Positions 17,456-27,054 of a stretch of 64,000 nt of DNA are shown here, in pieces. Origin of the DNA: Pseudomonadota bacterium (lineage in GTDB: Bacteria > Pseudomonadota > Gammaproteobacteria > Steroidobacterales > Steroidobacteraceae). Location of the stretch: contig JAEWAF010000001.1 of the NCBI GenBank assembly GCA_023391815.1, positions 11,228 through 75,227 of the forward strand, read 5' to 3'. A program made the translations under genes and the position numbers. Every line of letters starts with the position of its first letter. Within the stretch, counting starts at the first letter, position 1. The notes under the pieces were generated by a model. The model was not told where the DNA came from. It searched no databases and was given only the letters and a program-made list of their open reading frames with translations.

Positions 17456-20400
17456 AGCGCGCGTCGCGGATCCTTGCGATCGCGACGTTGAGTCTCACCG
17501 CATGGATCACAGCCCATGCGGCGGACTCACGCGCGAGTGACCCGGTCGATGCTTTGCAATGGCTCGAAGCGCCGGCGGGCGAGCGTGCACTCGCTTGGGC
17601 GCGCGAGATGACGGCGAGTTCGCGGGCGACGCTGAGCGCGTTGCCGGGCTACTCCGAGACTCTCCAGGCTCTACGACAGACGCTGCAATCGGCGACGCCC
17701 GTTGCCGACGTGGCGCTGCTCGGGCCTTATGCCGTTCGATTGCAGCGGGATGCGGCTCATCCCAGAGGGTTGTTACAGAAGGCCGATCGTCGCGGCGAGA
17801 CGCTCGGCCCGTGGATCACCGTGCTCGATGTGGGCGAGTTCAGCGCTCGGGAGCACGCCGATTACGAGTTGCGCTGGAGTCCGGAGAATTGTTTGGCGCC
17901 CGCGTTCGATCGATGTTTGTTGTCGTTCGGTGTGGGCGGTGGCGATGCGGCGATCCTGCGTGAGTTCGATCTTGCGGCGGAGCGCTTCGTCGAGAACGGC
18001 TTCAGGCTGCCCGGTTCGTTGCATGTCGTCGCCTGGCTGGATCGCGACACGATCGTTGTCGGCCACGATCTCGGCGGTGCGCGCACGACTGCGGCTAAAT
18101 GGCCGGCGGAGGCTCGTCTGTGGCGGCGAGGCACGGCACTCGCGGAGAGCACCCGAGTGTTCGAGGCTGCCGCGAGCGATGTGCTCTTTCAGTTGCATGG
18201 GCTTGGGAAGGGACGTGCGTTGTTATTGCAGGCCGTCGATTTCGCGAGCTTCAACCTGCACGTGATCGATGCGCGCGGCGCCATGCAGCGGTTGGCGTTG
18301 CCTTCCAAGCTCAAGATCTTCGGCTTTCAAGGCGCGACGGCGCGGCACGTCTTCGTGCAGCTGACGGAAGCGACGACCCTGGGCAAGGAGGTCGTGCCTG
18401 CTGAAACCATCTTGAGTTACGACCTCGACGCATCGGATCCCTCGCGAGGGATCGAGGTGGTATACACACCGCGCGCGGGTGAAGTGATTTCCAGCCTGGG
18501 ATTTGCCACCACCCAGACCCGACTGATTCTTCCGGTGCGCTCGAAGCTCCAACTGCATCTGCTCGAAGCTCGGCACGAGTCGACGCAATGGCGCGTTCGG
18601 CCGCTCCTGAGTGCGCCGGCGGGCGTCGATGTGCGCGCGAGTGGCGATCCGACGGGCGAGGGGCTTGCGCTTGCGAAGGAAGGCTTTCTCGATCCACCCT
18701 CTAACGAACTGCTGCGTGAGGATGGAACCGTCCTTGTGCTCGACCGTGCCGATCCGATCTTCGATGCAACTCGCTTCAGTGTGCAGGTTCGCGAGGCGCG
18801 GGCGCCGGACGGTGAGCGCATCGATTATTTTTTGATCGCGCCGACGAAGCGCGCTCGCGGGCCGATACCGACGCTCATCACAGGCTATGGCGGGTTCGGC
18901 GTGTCGTTGTCGCCCGCATATCCCGGCTCCGCGCAAAGTCAGATGTATGGCGGCATCACGCTGAAGCTGTGGTTCGAACGGGGTGGGGCACTGGCGATTC
19001 CTGCGGTTCGCGGCGGCGGTGAGCGCGGCTCGGCGTGGCATCGGGCCGCGATGGGCGAGCACCGCCAGCGAGCGTTCGATGATCTTTATGCGGTCGCGAC
19101 CGATCTCATTCACGCTGGCCTCACGGATTCATCTCATCTTGGCGTGTTCGGCACCTCAAACGGGGGGCTGTTGGCCGGGGTCGCGGGCCTGCAGCGGCCG
19201 GACCTGTTCAGCGCGGTGGTGAGCGATGCGCCGCTCACCGACATGCTCCGTTTCGTCGAGATGGGCATGGGCGCGGCCTGGGTCGGTGAGTATGGCGATC
19301 CGCGCGAGCCGCGAGCGGCCGCCTGGCTCAAAGCGTACTCCCCCGTGCATCGGGTCGAGGCAAACAAGAGATATCCGGCATTTCTGATCACGGTCTCGGC
19401 CTCGGACGATCGCGTCGGGCCCGGGCACGCGCGCAAGCTTGCGAAACGGTTGCGAGAGGTTGATGCCAAGGCGTTCTTCGTCGAAACCGAGGCGGGCGGA
19501 CATGCGGTGAGCGATCCGCTGTTACAGCCCGAGCTGATGGCCATGCGAGTCGCGTTCCTTCTCGACCAGTTGCATGTGGGTGTCGAGGCCGATCCGTCGC
19601 AGGTGCAGCTGCGATGGAATGTGCGCATTCCACTGCGAGATGGCGTGGAACTGTCCGCCATCGCATACGTACCCAGAGAACAACAGCAGCCGAGCCCCTG
19701 CGTCTTCACGCTCACGCCGTACGTCGCACAGACCTTTCATGATCGCGGGGTGTATTTCGCGGCCCATGGCTATCCGTTTCTCTCCATCGATGTGCGCGGA
19801 CGCGGGAACTCCGAGGGCGCATTTCAGCCGATGATCCAGGAAGCGCGCGATGGCTATGACATCGTCGAATGGCTCGCCAGGCAGCCATACTGCAACGGCA
19901 AGGTGGCGATGTGGGGCGGCTCGTACTCCGGTTACAACCAGTGGGCCACGGCCAAGGAATTTCCACCGCACCTTGCGACCATCGTGCCCGCGGCTGCGCC
20001 GTTCGCCGGCGTCGATTTTCCTTCTCGCAATAACATCTTCACGCCTTACGACGTGCAATGGCTCACGTACACGAGCGGTCGCACCGCCCAGGAGCGCGTC
20101 TTCGGCGATGGGAGTTTCTGGGCCGCTCAACATCGGCGCTGGTTTGAGTCCGGTCTGTCGTTGCGGGGCTTCGACACTTGGATGGGCAACCCGTCGCCCA
20201 TCTTCCAGGAATGGTTGAATCATCCGCATCCGGATGCGTATTGGGATCGATACAATCCGACCGCGGCCGAGTACGCGAAGCTGCGCTTGCCGGTCCTCAC
20301 GATCACGGGCAGCTACGATGCGAATCAGTACGGCGCGCTCACGCACTACCGCGAGCACCTGAAGAACACGTCGGCCGAGGGCCGAGCGGCCCACTATCTC

Positions 20401-22482
20401 GTGATCGGACCTTGGGATCATTCGGGGACTCGCACCCCGAAAGCAGAGTTCGGCGGGCTCTCGTTCGGTCCGGCGAGTTTGCTCGACCTGCCACAGCTGC
20501 ATCTGGATTGGTATGCATGGACGATGGGGCAGGGACCGAAGCCGTCGTTCCTGAAAAAGAATGTCGCGTACTATGTGATGGGCGCCGAGACCTGGCGTTA
20601 CGCCGACACGCTCGATGCAGTCACCGCCGAGCGCCGCCCGTACTATCTGGCCTCGGACGGTCGAGCGTCCGATGTATTCTCAGGCGGCGAGCTCGGTGCG
20701 GGTTCGCGGGGCGGCCCGGATCGATATGTTTACGATCCACGCGATACCGGCACGGCTGAGCTCGAGTCGGTGTCGGCGCCGGAATTCACCGATCAACGAC
20801 TCGTCAACGCGCGCGGCGGAAAGCAACTCGTCTATCACACCGCGCCGTTTTCTGAAGCGACGGAGATCAGCGGGTTCTTCAAGCTGTCGGCCTGGATCGC
20901 GATCGATCAGCCCGACACCGACTTCGCCGTGAACGTTTACGAGGTCACCGCCGACGGCAGTAGCATTCTCCTATCCTCCGATATGATGCGTGCGCGCTAT
21001 CGCGAGAGCTTTCGCCGACCGACGCTGATTCACACTCGCGAGCCGCTTCGATATGACTTCGAGCGCTTCTCGTTCGTCTCTCGCCAGGTGCGGACCGGCA
21101 GTCGTTTGCGGCTGGTGATCTCGCCACTCGATTCGATCTATTGGGAGAAGAATTACAACAGCGGTGGCGAGGTCGCCGCCGAGACCCGCGCGGATGCACG
21201 GCCAGTGACGGTGACCCTGTATCACGATCGGGCGCATCCGAGTGCGCTGTATGTGCCTATCGGTCAGGCGGAGGTTACGCCGGGTGCGTTTGTGAGTTGG
21301 GCGCGATCACGCGCGATTTCCTTAGAAGGCTTTCCCAAGAGCGAGGCCGAGCGTGTCGGTGCGCTCGTCGGGTCCGCGCGAATGGTTTCGCTGGGAGAGC
21401 CTGCGCATGGCGCGCATGAGCCGCTCGAGTTTCGCAATCGATTGTTTCAGTTTCTCATCGAGCAGCATGGCTTCACTGCTATCGCACTCGAATCGGGATT
21501 CAACGAGGCGCGACGGGTCAATGAGTACGTGCTCGGCGGGGAGGGCGATCCTCGGGAGATTGCGCGTGAGGGGTTGACGTGGGGCTTCGGCACGCTCGAT
21601 GAGAACGTAGAGCTCTTGCGGTGGGTTCGACAATACAACTCGGCGCCGGGTCTGCAGAGGAAAGTGAGGTTCTATGGCATCGACCTGACGGGGGGTGATA
21701 GCGAGAACACCTTCGCCACGTCGCGCTTGGCGCTAGACACTTCGCTCGCTTATCTCCTTCGCGCTGCCCCGGAGCTATCCGTGCGAGCGCGCTCGGCGAT
21801 CGAGCCCTTTCTGGATCGTTTCTCGCTCGGTGGCTACAAATCGTTGTCGAGCGATGAGCGGGCTCGATTGCAGTCGTCGATTGCGAATGTCATCGCGTTG
21901 CTCGAGTCGCAGCGGCACCGCCTGGTCTCGGCATCGTCGGAGGAGGAATACCAATGGGCACTTCGTAGTGCCATGGTTTCAGAGCAGTTAGAGACGTTGT
22001 TCCGTCTGTCTCCTTCGAGTCTGTCCGATGGCGTCGTCGCCGAGTTCCATCGCGCGGCGGCTGCCCGCGACGCCGCCATGGCCGATAACGCACTCTGGGC
22101 GCTACGCCGAGAGGGAACGTTCGGGCGCGTGCTGCTGTTTGCTCACAATGCGCATGTCATGAACGGGCGCCTGCGCGGCGGGCTATGGAACGTTTATCCG
22201 GAGGCACCGGCGATGATGGGGCAGCATCTGCGCGCGAAGCTGGGGAAGGACTTGGTGATCGTTGGCGCCAGTTCCGGCAACGCGGGGACGGTGGACGCCT
22301 TGCTGTCCGACCTCGGGCTGAAGCATTTCATGCTGGATCTGCGCGCGGCGCCGCGGTTCGCGAGTTCGTGGCTGCAACGGCCGCAGTCGTTAAGCGCCAA
22401 CTACACCACCGAAATGGAAGCAACCCCGGGACAGGCATTCGATGCCGTCGTGTACTTCGAGACACTCCACGTCGCTCGCTAG
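17452..22482 (+). CDS. Giant secreted triple hydrolase: prolyl oligopeptidase + CocE/NonD hydrolase + erythromycin-esterase-like
   Basis: 1676 residues, signal peptide ending near AHAADS. Three enzyme modules lie in one frame. (1) Residues about 25-705: S9 prolyl oligopeptidase with propeller and hydrolase; triad candidates are Ser569 (GTSNGG), Asp652 (SDDRV, with Arg654) and His684 (GGHAVSD). (2) Residues about 715-1285: CocE/NonD (S15) serine hydrolase with Ser824 (GGSYSG), Asp956 (GSYDAN), His990 (WDHSGT) and a jelly-roll tail. (3) Residues about 1295-1676: erythromycin-esterase-like domain with Glu1316/His1319 (GEPAHGAHE), Glu1347 (ALESGF) and His1565/His1568 (AHNAH). All key residues are present in each module. 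The start overlaps the TonB receptor stop. Likely cleaves a peptide- or ester-containing ligand taken up or sensed by that receptor; the substrate is inferred. Confidence 0.92.
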   Translation: MKRASRILAIATLSLTAWITAHAADSRASDPVDALQWLEAPAGERALAWAREMTASSRATLSALPGYSETLQALRQTLQSATPVADVALLGPYAVRLQRDAAHPRGLLQKADRRGETLGPWITVLDVGEFSAREHADYELRWSPENCLAPAFDRCLLSFGVGGGDAAILREFDLAAERFVENGFRLPGSLHVVAWLDRDTIVVGHDLGGARTTAAKWPAEARLWRRGTALAESTRVFEAAASDVLFQLHGLGKGRALLLQAVDFASFNLHVIDARGAMQRLALPSKLKIFGFQGATARHVFVQLTEATTLGKEVVPAETILSYDLDASDPSRGIEVVYTPRAGEVISSLGFATTQTRLILPVRSKLQLHLLEARHESTQWRVRPLLSAPAGVDVRASGDPTGEGLALAKEGFLDPPSNELLREDGTVLVLDRADPIFDATRFSVQVREARAPDGERIDYFLIAPTKRARGPIPTLITGYGGFGVSLSPAYPGSAQSQMYGGITLKLWFERGGALAIPAVRGGGERGSAWHRAAMGEHRQRAFDDLYAVATDLIHAGLTDSSHLGVFGTSNGGLLAGVAGLQRPDLFSAVVSDAPLTDMLRFVEMGMGAAWVGEYGDPREPRAAAWLKAYSPVHRVEANKRYPAFLITVSASDDRVGPGHARKLAKRLREVDAKAFFVETEAGGHAVSDPLLQPELMAMRVAFLLDQLHVGVEADPSQVQLRWNVRIPLRDGVELSAIAYVPREQQQPSPCVFTLTPYVAQTFHDRGVYFAAHGYPFLSIDVRGRGNSEGAFQPMIQEARDGYDIVEWLARQPYCNGKVAMWGGSYSGYNQWATAKEFPPHLATIVPAAAPFAGVDFPSRNNIFTPYDVQWLTYTSGRTAQERVFGDGSFWAAQHRRWFESGLSLRGFDTWMGNPSPIFQEWLNHPHPDAYWDRYNPTAAEYAKLRLPVLTITGSYDANQYGALTHYREHLKNTSAEGRAAHYLVIGPWDHSGTRTPKAEFGGLSFGPASLLDLPQLHLDWYAWTMGQGPKPSFLKKNVAYYVMGAETWRYADTLDAVTAERRPYYLASDGRASDVFSGGELGAGSRGGPDRYVYDPRDTGTAELESVSAPEFTDQRLVNARGGKQLVYHTAPFSEATEISGFFKLSAWIAIDQPDTDFAVNVYEVTADGSSILLSSDMMRARYRESFRRPTLIHTREPLRYDFERFSFVSRQVRTGSRLRLVISPLDSIYWEKNYNSGGEVAAETRADARPVTVTLYHDRAHPSALYVPIGQAEVTPGAFVSWARSRAISLEGFPKSEAERVGALVGSARMVSLGEPAHGAHEPLEFRNRLFQFLIEQHGFTAIALESGFNEARRVNEYVLGGEGDPREIAREGLTWGFGTLDENVELLRWVRQYNSAPGLQRKVRFYGIDLTGGDSENTFATSRLALDTSLAYLLRAAPELSVRARSAIEPFLDRFSLGGYKSLSSDERARLQSSIANVIALLESQRHRLVSASSEEEYQWALRSAMVSEQLETLFRLSPSSLSDGVVAEFHRAAAARDAAMADNALWALRREGTFGRVLLFAHNAHVMNGRLRGGLWNVYPEAPAMMGQHLRAKLGKDLVIVGASSGNAGTVDALLSDLGLKHFMLDLRAAPRFASSWLQRPQSLSANYTTEMEATPGQAFDAVVYFETLHVAR

Positions 22483-22601
22483 TCGGGTACGCGGGGATGA
22501 ACTGTCCCGGCGTCGGAGGATATGGCGGCTTACCTTGAAGCGGCGCGCTGACGCCTGCCGCTTGAGTCGCTTGAGGGCTGCGCGACGACAAGGCCGGGTG
22601 C

Positions 22602-22691
22602 TGGCGGAAGGGGTGGGATTCGAACCCACGAGACTCGTGAGAGCCTGCCGGTTTTCAAGACCGGTGCAATCGACCACTCTGCCACCCTTCC
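22602..22691 (-). tRNA. tRNA-Ser(UGA)
   Basis: Ninety-base gene with encoded CCA, acceptor stem GGAAGGG, long variable arm and T loop GGTTCGAATCC. Anticodon loop CTTGAAA gives anticodon UGA. Folds as a class II tRNA. Confidence 0.97.
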
Positions 22692-22766
22692 ACGCATGAG
22701 GCGGCCCCGGGCGGGTCGGCCCGGGGCGCGCATCCTAGCATGGATCGAGGGTGGGACGCCCGAGGG

Positions 22767-24404
22767 TCAGTCCCAGCGGTCGTGGTCGCCCTTGGCGAGG
22801 CGAGGCTCGAGCTGTTTGCCGAACACCTTCGTGCCGTTGAGGTCCTTGAGTGCAACGCTGAGCACCTTGCTGTGCTCGTCGATGTCGATCTGGCCGAAGA
22901 ACTGGAAGCCGCCGCTGGGCGGCGTGTTCGCGACCGGCGGGGTCTTCTGGAAGATCACTTGCGGGCCGAAGGTCTTGTCCATGGCGTTCGGGCCGAAGGT
23001 GCCGGCGTTCAGCGGGCCGGCGACGAATTCCCAGAACGGTGCGAAGTCCTGAAACACCGCCTTGTTCGGGTCGTAGTAGTGAGCCGCGCAGTAATGGATG
23101 TCCGCGGTGATCCAGACGATGTTGCGAATATCCTCACGCTTGATGAAGCGCAGCAGTTCGGCAATCTCCAACTCACGGCCCGAGGCGGGGCCGTCGTTGC
23201 CGTTCGCCGGTCCTTCCCACTTCGCGCGCCCCTGCGCATCATTGCCGTCCGGAATCTGAACACCGAGCGGCATATCGGCCGCGATGACCTTCCACGTCGT
23301 GCGCGACTGCTTCAACTTCTGCTTGAGCCACTCGATTTGCGGCTTACCGAGGAATGTCGTCTCCGCGCTCGGTTGATTCTGCAGATTGTGCGAGTTCGGG
23401 CCGCGATAGCTGCGCATGTCGAGCACGAACACGTCGAGGTCCCGACCGTACGGAATGTGACGATAGATGCGTTCTTCCTCGGCCTGGTTGTGCCAGCGCA
23501 TCGGCGAATGTTCGAGGAACGCGCGCGTCGCGCGAGCGGTGAGCGTTTGAATACGCTGCTCGGTGTAGCGCGCGTCGAGCACTTTGCTGTCCGACCAGTT
23601 GTTGGTGACTTCGTGATCGTCCCACTGCCAGATCTGCGGCACTTCGGCGGAGAAGCGCTGAATGTTCGCGTCGTAACGGTTGTAGAGATGATTGCGGCGA
23701 TACTCGTGCAGGGTCTCGGCGACCTTGAGCTTCTCGGGCACCTCATCGAGGAACGCGTTGGTCCAGATCAGATTGCCGGCGCTGTCGGTGACTCGCTCCA
23801 CCATCGGGCCGTCGGCGTAGATGGTATCGCCGGAGTGGATGAAGAAATCCGGCCGCACCTGGCGCATGGCTTCGTAGATTTTCATGCCGCCGAAGCCGAG
23901 ATCGATGCCCCAGCCCTGACCGGCCGTGTCGCCCGACCACACGAAACGAATGTCACGGCGCCGGGACGGCGGGGTGCGGAACTGGCCTACCAGCGGCTCG
24001 CTCGAGGCGCGGCCGGAATCTAGGTCCTGATAACTCACGCGCACGAACACTTCCGAATCCGCAGGCAGCTGTGTCAAATCGATGCGCGAGGTGAAGTCGG
24101 TCACCTCGAGCGCGTGCGGGCCGCGAATTTTCTTCGAGCGCTTGAACGTCTCATCCAGCGACCACTCCACGATCATACGAGCGGCGCGATCGGCCCGGCT
24201 CCAGATGATCGCGCGGTCCTCGATCACATCGCCGATCTGCAATCCCCAGTTCGCCATGGGGCGCGCCGCGTCGGAGGCGATCACGGCCGGCGCCTGCTTT
24301 GAGTACAAGATGCCGCCGATGCCCGTGAGCGTGACGCCGCCAAGCGCGGCCTGTTGCAAAAAGGATCGGCGAGACAAACGGGGATCGTCGGTGCGGTCGG
24401 TCAT
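22767..24404 (-). CDS. phoD: Tat-exported alkaline phosphatase D family protein
   Basis: 545 residues. The twin-arginine signal is SRRSFLQQAALGG. An N-terminal fibronectin-like PhoD domain follows (WGLQIGDVIEDRAIIWSRAD), then the metallophosphatase core with metal-ligand motifs (WSGDTAGQG, HSGDTIYADGP, WQWDDHEVTNNW, WITADIHYCA). PhoD enzymes are calcium/iron phosphomono- and diesterases in the periplasm that release phosphate from nucleotides or teichoic-type polymers. Start ATG 24402-24404 with AGGAAG upstream. It stands alone; a Pho box was not evident. Function by family is well supported. Confidence 0.92.
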   Translation of the reverse strand: MTDRTDDPRLSRRSFLQQAALGGVTLTGIGGILYSKQAPAVIASDAARPMANWGLQIGDVIEDRAIIWSRADRAARMIVEWSLDETFKRSKKIRGPHALEVTDFTSRIDLTQLPADSEVFVRVSYQDLDSGRASSEPLVGQFRTPPSRRRDIRFVWSGDTAGQGWGIDLGFGGMKIYEAMRQVRPDFFIHSGDTIYADGPMVERVTDSAGNLIWTNAFLDEVPEKLKVAETLHEYRRNHLYNRYDANIQRFSAEVPQIWQWDDHEVTNNWSDSKVLDARYTEQRIQTLTARATRAFLEHSPMRWHNQAEEERIYRHIPYGRDLDVFVLDMRSYRGPNSHNLQNQPSAETTFLGKPQIEWLKQKLKQSRTTWKVIAADMPLGVQIPDGNDAQGRAKWEGPANGNDGPASGRELEIAELLRFIKREDIRNIVWITADIHYCAAHYYDPNKAVFQDFAPFWEFVAGPLNAGTFGPNAMDKTFGPQVIFQKTPPVANTPPSGGFQFFGQIDIDEHSKVLSVALKDLNGTKVFGKQLEPRLAKGDHDRWD

Positions 24405-24558
24405 ACCTGGCTTCCTATGACGGGGCGGGGGAGGCACTTGTCATAAGCCTAGGCAGCCAACATGTCGGTCCCGTTACGTGCAGATTGCAGCACGCAGCTC
24501 GTGCACATCCGTGTGCCCGCTGCGTTTTTAACGCGGCATCTTTACAAGGGAGCGTCGA

Positions 24559-25467
24559 TCAGGGGTCCATGTCCGCTTCGTACGTCACGGCGAACTCGAC
24601 GAATTTCGACGCCGTCGGCATGTCCTTGGCGGTGTAACGGATGGTGTGCGAGTCGAGTCGCTCGACGATGGGCAGGAAGCTGAGCATGTCGGCCTGACGA
24701 TAGCTCTTGAAGCGGATGTCGAAGCGCACCGGCGTTGCGACCTTGTACGGCTTGAAGCTCTTGATCCGGCCGAGCGCCCGCTGCGTGGTGGCGCGAAGCA
24801 CGTCATTCGCCTCGGCAGGTGTGAGCGTGCGGGCCGAATGGAAGCCGACCGCCCATTTGACGACCGCGCCTTCGACGTTGCCGAGCGTGCCTTGCAGCTC
24901 CTTCACGAGTTGATCATCGCCACTCACCATGATGATCGGCACGCCAAAGTGACCGGCGATTGCGGCGCTGATCTCGCCTTCGCCGACTTGTTTGTCGTTG
25001 ATGCGCACATCGGCAAGGCGGGCGCTGGAGAGCGTATGCGCGCGCACGCCGTGCTCGTTATGGGTGCTGGTGTGATAGCCGAGTAGAATCGCGCCGGCGA
25101 AGCTTTCATCGATGCCTTCCATCATCATCAACGGTCGCGGCCACGAACGCACGACCGAGACCTTCTTTGGGAACTTCTCGATCAGCAGATTTTGTCCGTT
25201 ACCGTGGGAATCGCTCACGACGATCTCGGTGACGCCTGACGCGAAGGCCGTCTCGATGACCGTGCTCACCTCGGCTGTCATGAATTCGCGAAAGCGCGCG
25301 TACTCGAAGCCGCTCGGGCCAAGCTGCTGCTCGCTCACGACACCGGCGACGCCTTCCATATCCGCAGAGATGTACAGCTTGAACGGCGTCTGCGCCGCGG
25401 CCAGGCCGGGCAGCAGCCCGCAGGTGAGCAGGGCGAGGACAGCGTGGAGACGAGCGCGATCTTTCAT
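24559..25467 (-). CDS. M55 family D-aminopeptidase (DppA-like), exported
   Basis: 302 residues. An N-terminal signal peptide ends near GLAAAQTP, unlike cytoplasmic DppA of Bacillus. The M55 core shows the zinc-ligand opening ISADMEGVAGV, then SDSHGNGQN, the GYHTSTHNEHG segment with its histidines, and GDDQLVKE. M55 enzymes cleave D-amino-acid peptides such as D-Ala-D-Ala, so a role in recycling peptidoglycan peptides or using D-peptides is plausible. ATG 25465-25467 has GAGGTG upstream; an earlier in-frame start lacks this and would hide the signal. Divergent from an MFS transporter, which may move the product. Confidence 0.88.
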   Translation of the reverse strand: MKDRARLHAVLALLTCGLLPGLAAAQTPFKLYISADMEGVAGVVSEQQLGPSGFEYARFREFMTAEVSTVIETAFASGVTEIVVSDSHGNGQNLLIEKFPKKVSVVRSWPRPLMMMEGIDESFAGAILLGYHTSTHNEHGVRAHTLSSARLADVRINDKQVGEGEISAAIAGHFGVPIIMVSGDDQLVKELQGTLGNVEGAVVKWAVGFHSARTLTPAEANDVLRATTQRALGRIKSFKPYKVATPVRFDIRFKSYRQADMLSFLPIVERLDSHTIRYTAKDMPTASKFVEFAVTYEADMDP

Positions 25468-25612
25468 TCTTGGCACCTCGATACCGGGGTTGATTGTTGG
25501 TCGCCGGAGCCGTCGATCATAGAAGCGGGCGACGAGCACATCCTGCGATTGGCTCAGCATTTATCATGGTCGGGCCGGCCACGGGGAGATTCGTGCAACC
25601 GATGAGCCGTTC

Positions 25613-26947
25613 ATGAAATCCGATAACATTGAGCCTATGACTGAGCTGGCCGATAACGAGACAGGCACCCGGGCGCTACGCAAGGTCGCCGCGCGCCTGA
25701 TTCCCTTTCTGGGCTTGCTGTATTTCTTTGCCTTCCTGGATCGAGTGAACGTCGGCTTCGCCGCGCTCACCATGAACGCGGATCTGGGGATTTCGGCGGC
25801 CGCGTTCGGTATCGGCTCGGGCATTTTCTTTATCGGCTACATCCTGTGCGAGGTGCCGAGCAACGTCATGCTCGAGCGCTTCGGCGCCCGTCTGTGGATC
25901 GCGCGCATCATGATCAGCTGGGGCGTGCTCTCGGCGGCAATGGCGTTCGTGCAGGGGCCGAAGAGCTTCTACGCAGTTCGTTTCCTGCTCGGGATCGCCG
26001 AAGCGGGGTTCTTCCCCGGCATCATTTTCTATCTTACTTGCTGGTTTCCATCGCAGCACCGGGCGCGGATCATCGCGCTGTTCATGATCGCGTTGCCGTT
26101 ATCGAGCGTGATCGGTGCGCCGATCTCGACGTCGCTGCTCGGGATCGAGGCGCTGGGCCTGAAAGGCTGGCAATGGATGTTTGTGCTGGAGGCGATTCCG
26201 ACCATCCTTCTGGGGATCGCCGTATTCGCGGTCCTTCCCGATCGGCCCGCCGATGCCAGGTGGCTCGGCGACGATGAGAAGCGCTGGCTCCAGGATGCGT
26301 TGGCGCGCGAGCACGCCGGTGCCTCCGGTCACGATCATGCGAGCAGTTTGCGTCAGGCGCTGCTGTTGCCGCGTGTGTGGCGCAGTGGCTTGGTGTACTT
26401 CTGCATTCTCGTCGGGCTGTATGGCTTCAGCTTCTGGCTGCCGCAGATCATCGCATCCCTCGGCCAGATGACAAATGCACAGGTCGGTCTGATCACCATG
26501 ATCCCGTACTCGCTCGCGTGCATCGGACTGGTGTGGTGGGGCAGGCATTCGGATGCGAGCGGGGAGCGCTCGATGCACGTCGCATTGCCCATGCTGCTTG
26601 GAGCGGCGGCGCTCGTCGTGAGCGGTTGGACGAGTGCGCCGGCGGTCGGATTCGCCGCGTTGTGTCTCGCCGCCCTCGGCATCTACTCCGGATTGCCCTC
26701 GTTCTGGGCACTCGCCAGCCGCGGCCTGCAAGGCGCCGCCGCTGCCGGCGCCATCGCACTGATCAATTCGCTCGGAAACTTCGGCGGCTTTCTGGGGCCG
26801 GCCGCCATCGGCCTTGCAAAGACCTATACCAACAGTTACGCCGCGAGCTTGCTGCTGATTGCGGTATTTCTTGCGCTCGGTGCGGCGCTGGTCCTTTGGG
26901 AACGGGCGCGGGAGCAACGTTCCATGGCGATGTTTGCTCAGCAGTGA
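25613..26947 (+). CDS. MFS transporter, anion:cation symporter (ACS) type
   Basis: About 444 residues with twelve hydrophobic segments. Opening LIPFLGLLYFFAFLDRVNVG and the loop GYILCEVPSNVMLERFGAR are diagnostic of the ACS branch (tartrate, phthalate, glucarate, hexuronate and also some dipeptide carriers). Import of an organic acid anion with protons is the expected activity. ATG 25613 is taken; ATG 25637 is equally possible and neither has a strong ribosome site. It is divergent from the D-aminopeptidase and upstream of a DUF885 peptidase, so the three may form a peptide-use neighbourhood. Confidence 0.88.
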   Translation: MKSDNIEPMTELADNETGTRALRKVAARLIPFLGLLYFFAFLDRVNVGFAALTMNADLGISAAAFGIGSGIFFIGYILCEVPSNVMLERFGARLWIARIMISWGVLSAAMAFVQGPKSFYAVRFLLGIAEAGFFPGIIFYLTCWFPSQHRARIIALFMIALPLSSVIGAPISTSLLGIEALGLKGWQWMFVLEAIPTILLGIAVFAVLPDRPADARWLGDDEKRWLQDALAREHAGASGHDHASSLRQALLLPRVWRSGLVYFCILVGLYGFSFWLPQIIASLGQMTNAQVGLITMIPYSLACIGLVWWGRHSDASGERSMHVALPMLLGAAALVVSGWTSAPAVGFAALCLAALGIYSGLPSFWALASRGLQGAAAAGAIALINSLGNFGGFLGPAAIGLAKTYTNSYAASLLLIAVFLALGAALVLWERAREQRSMAMFAQQ

Positions 26948-27054
26948 CTCGCTTCGGCCCGAACCGTCTAGGTTGCTAATGTCACCGCCGCGCCTTGCGA
27001 TGCGCGCGGCTGAAGTGATATTTGTGGGCGATCGCGATCAGCAAGGAGTTTCCG

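Noticed and set aside
13355..22482. Lasso-peptide biosynthetic cluster
   Set aside because: No precursor, B or C gene visible; only the receptor-enzyme part resembles known clusters.
22740..24023. Long frame opposite phoD
   Set aside because: Shadow of the PhoD gene; the real strand has Tat signal and metal motifs.
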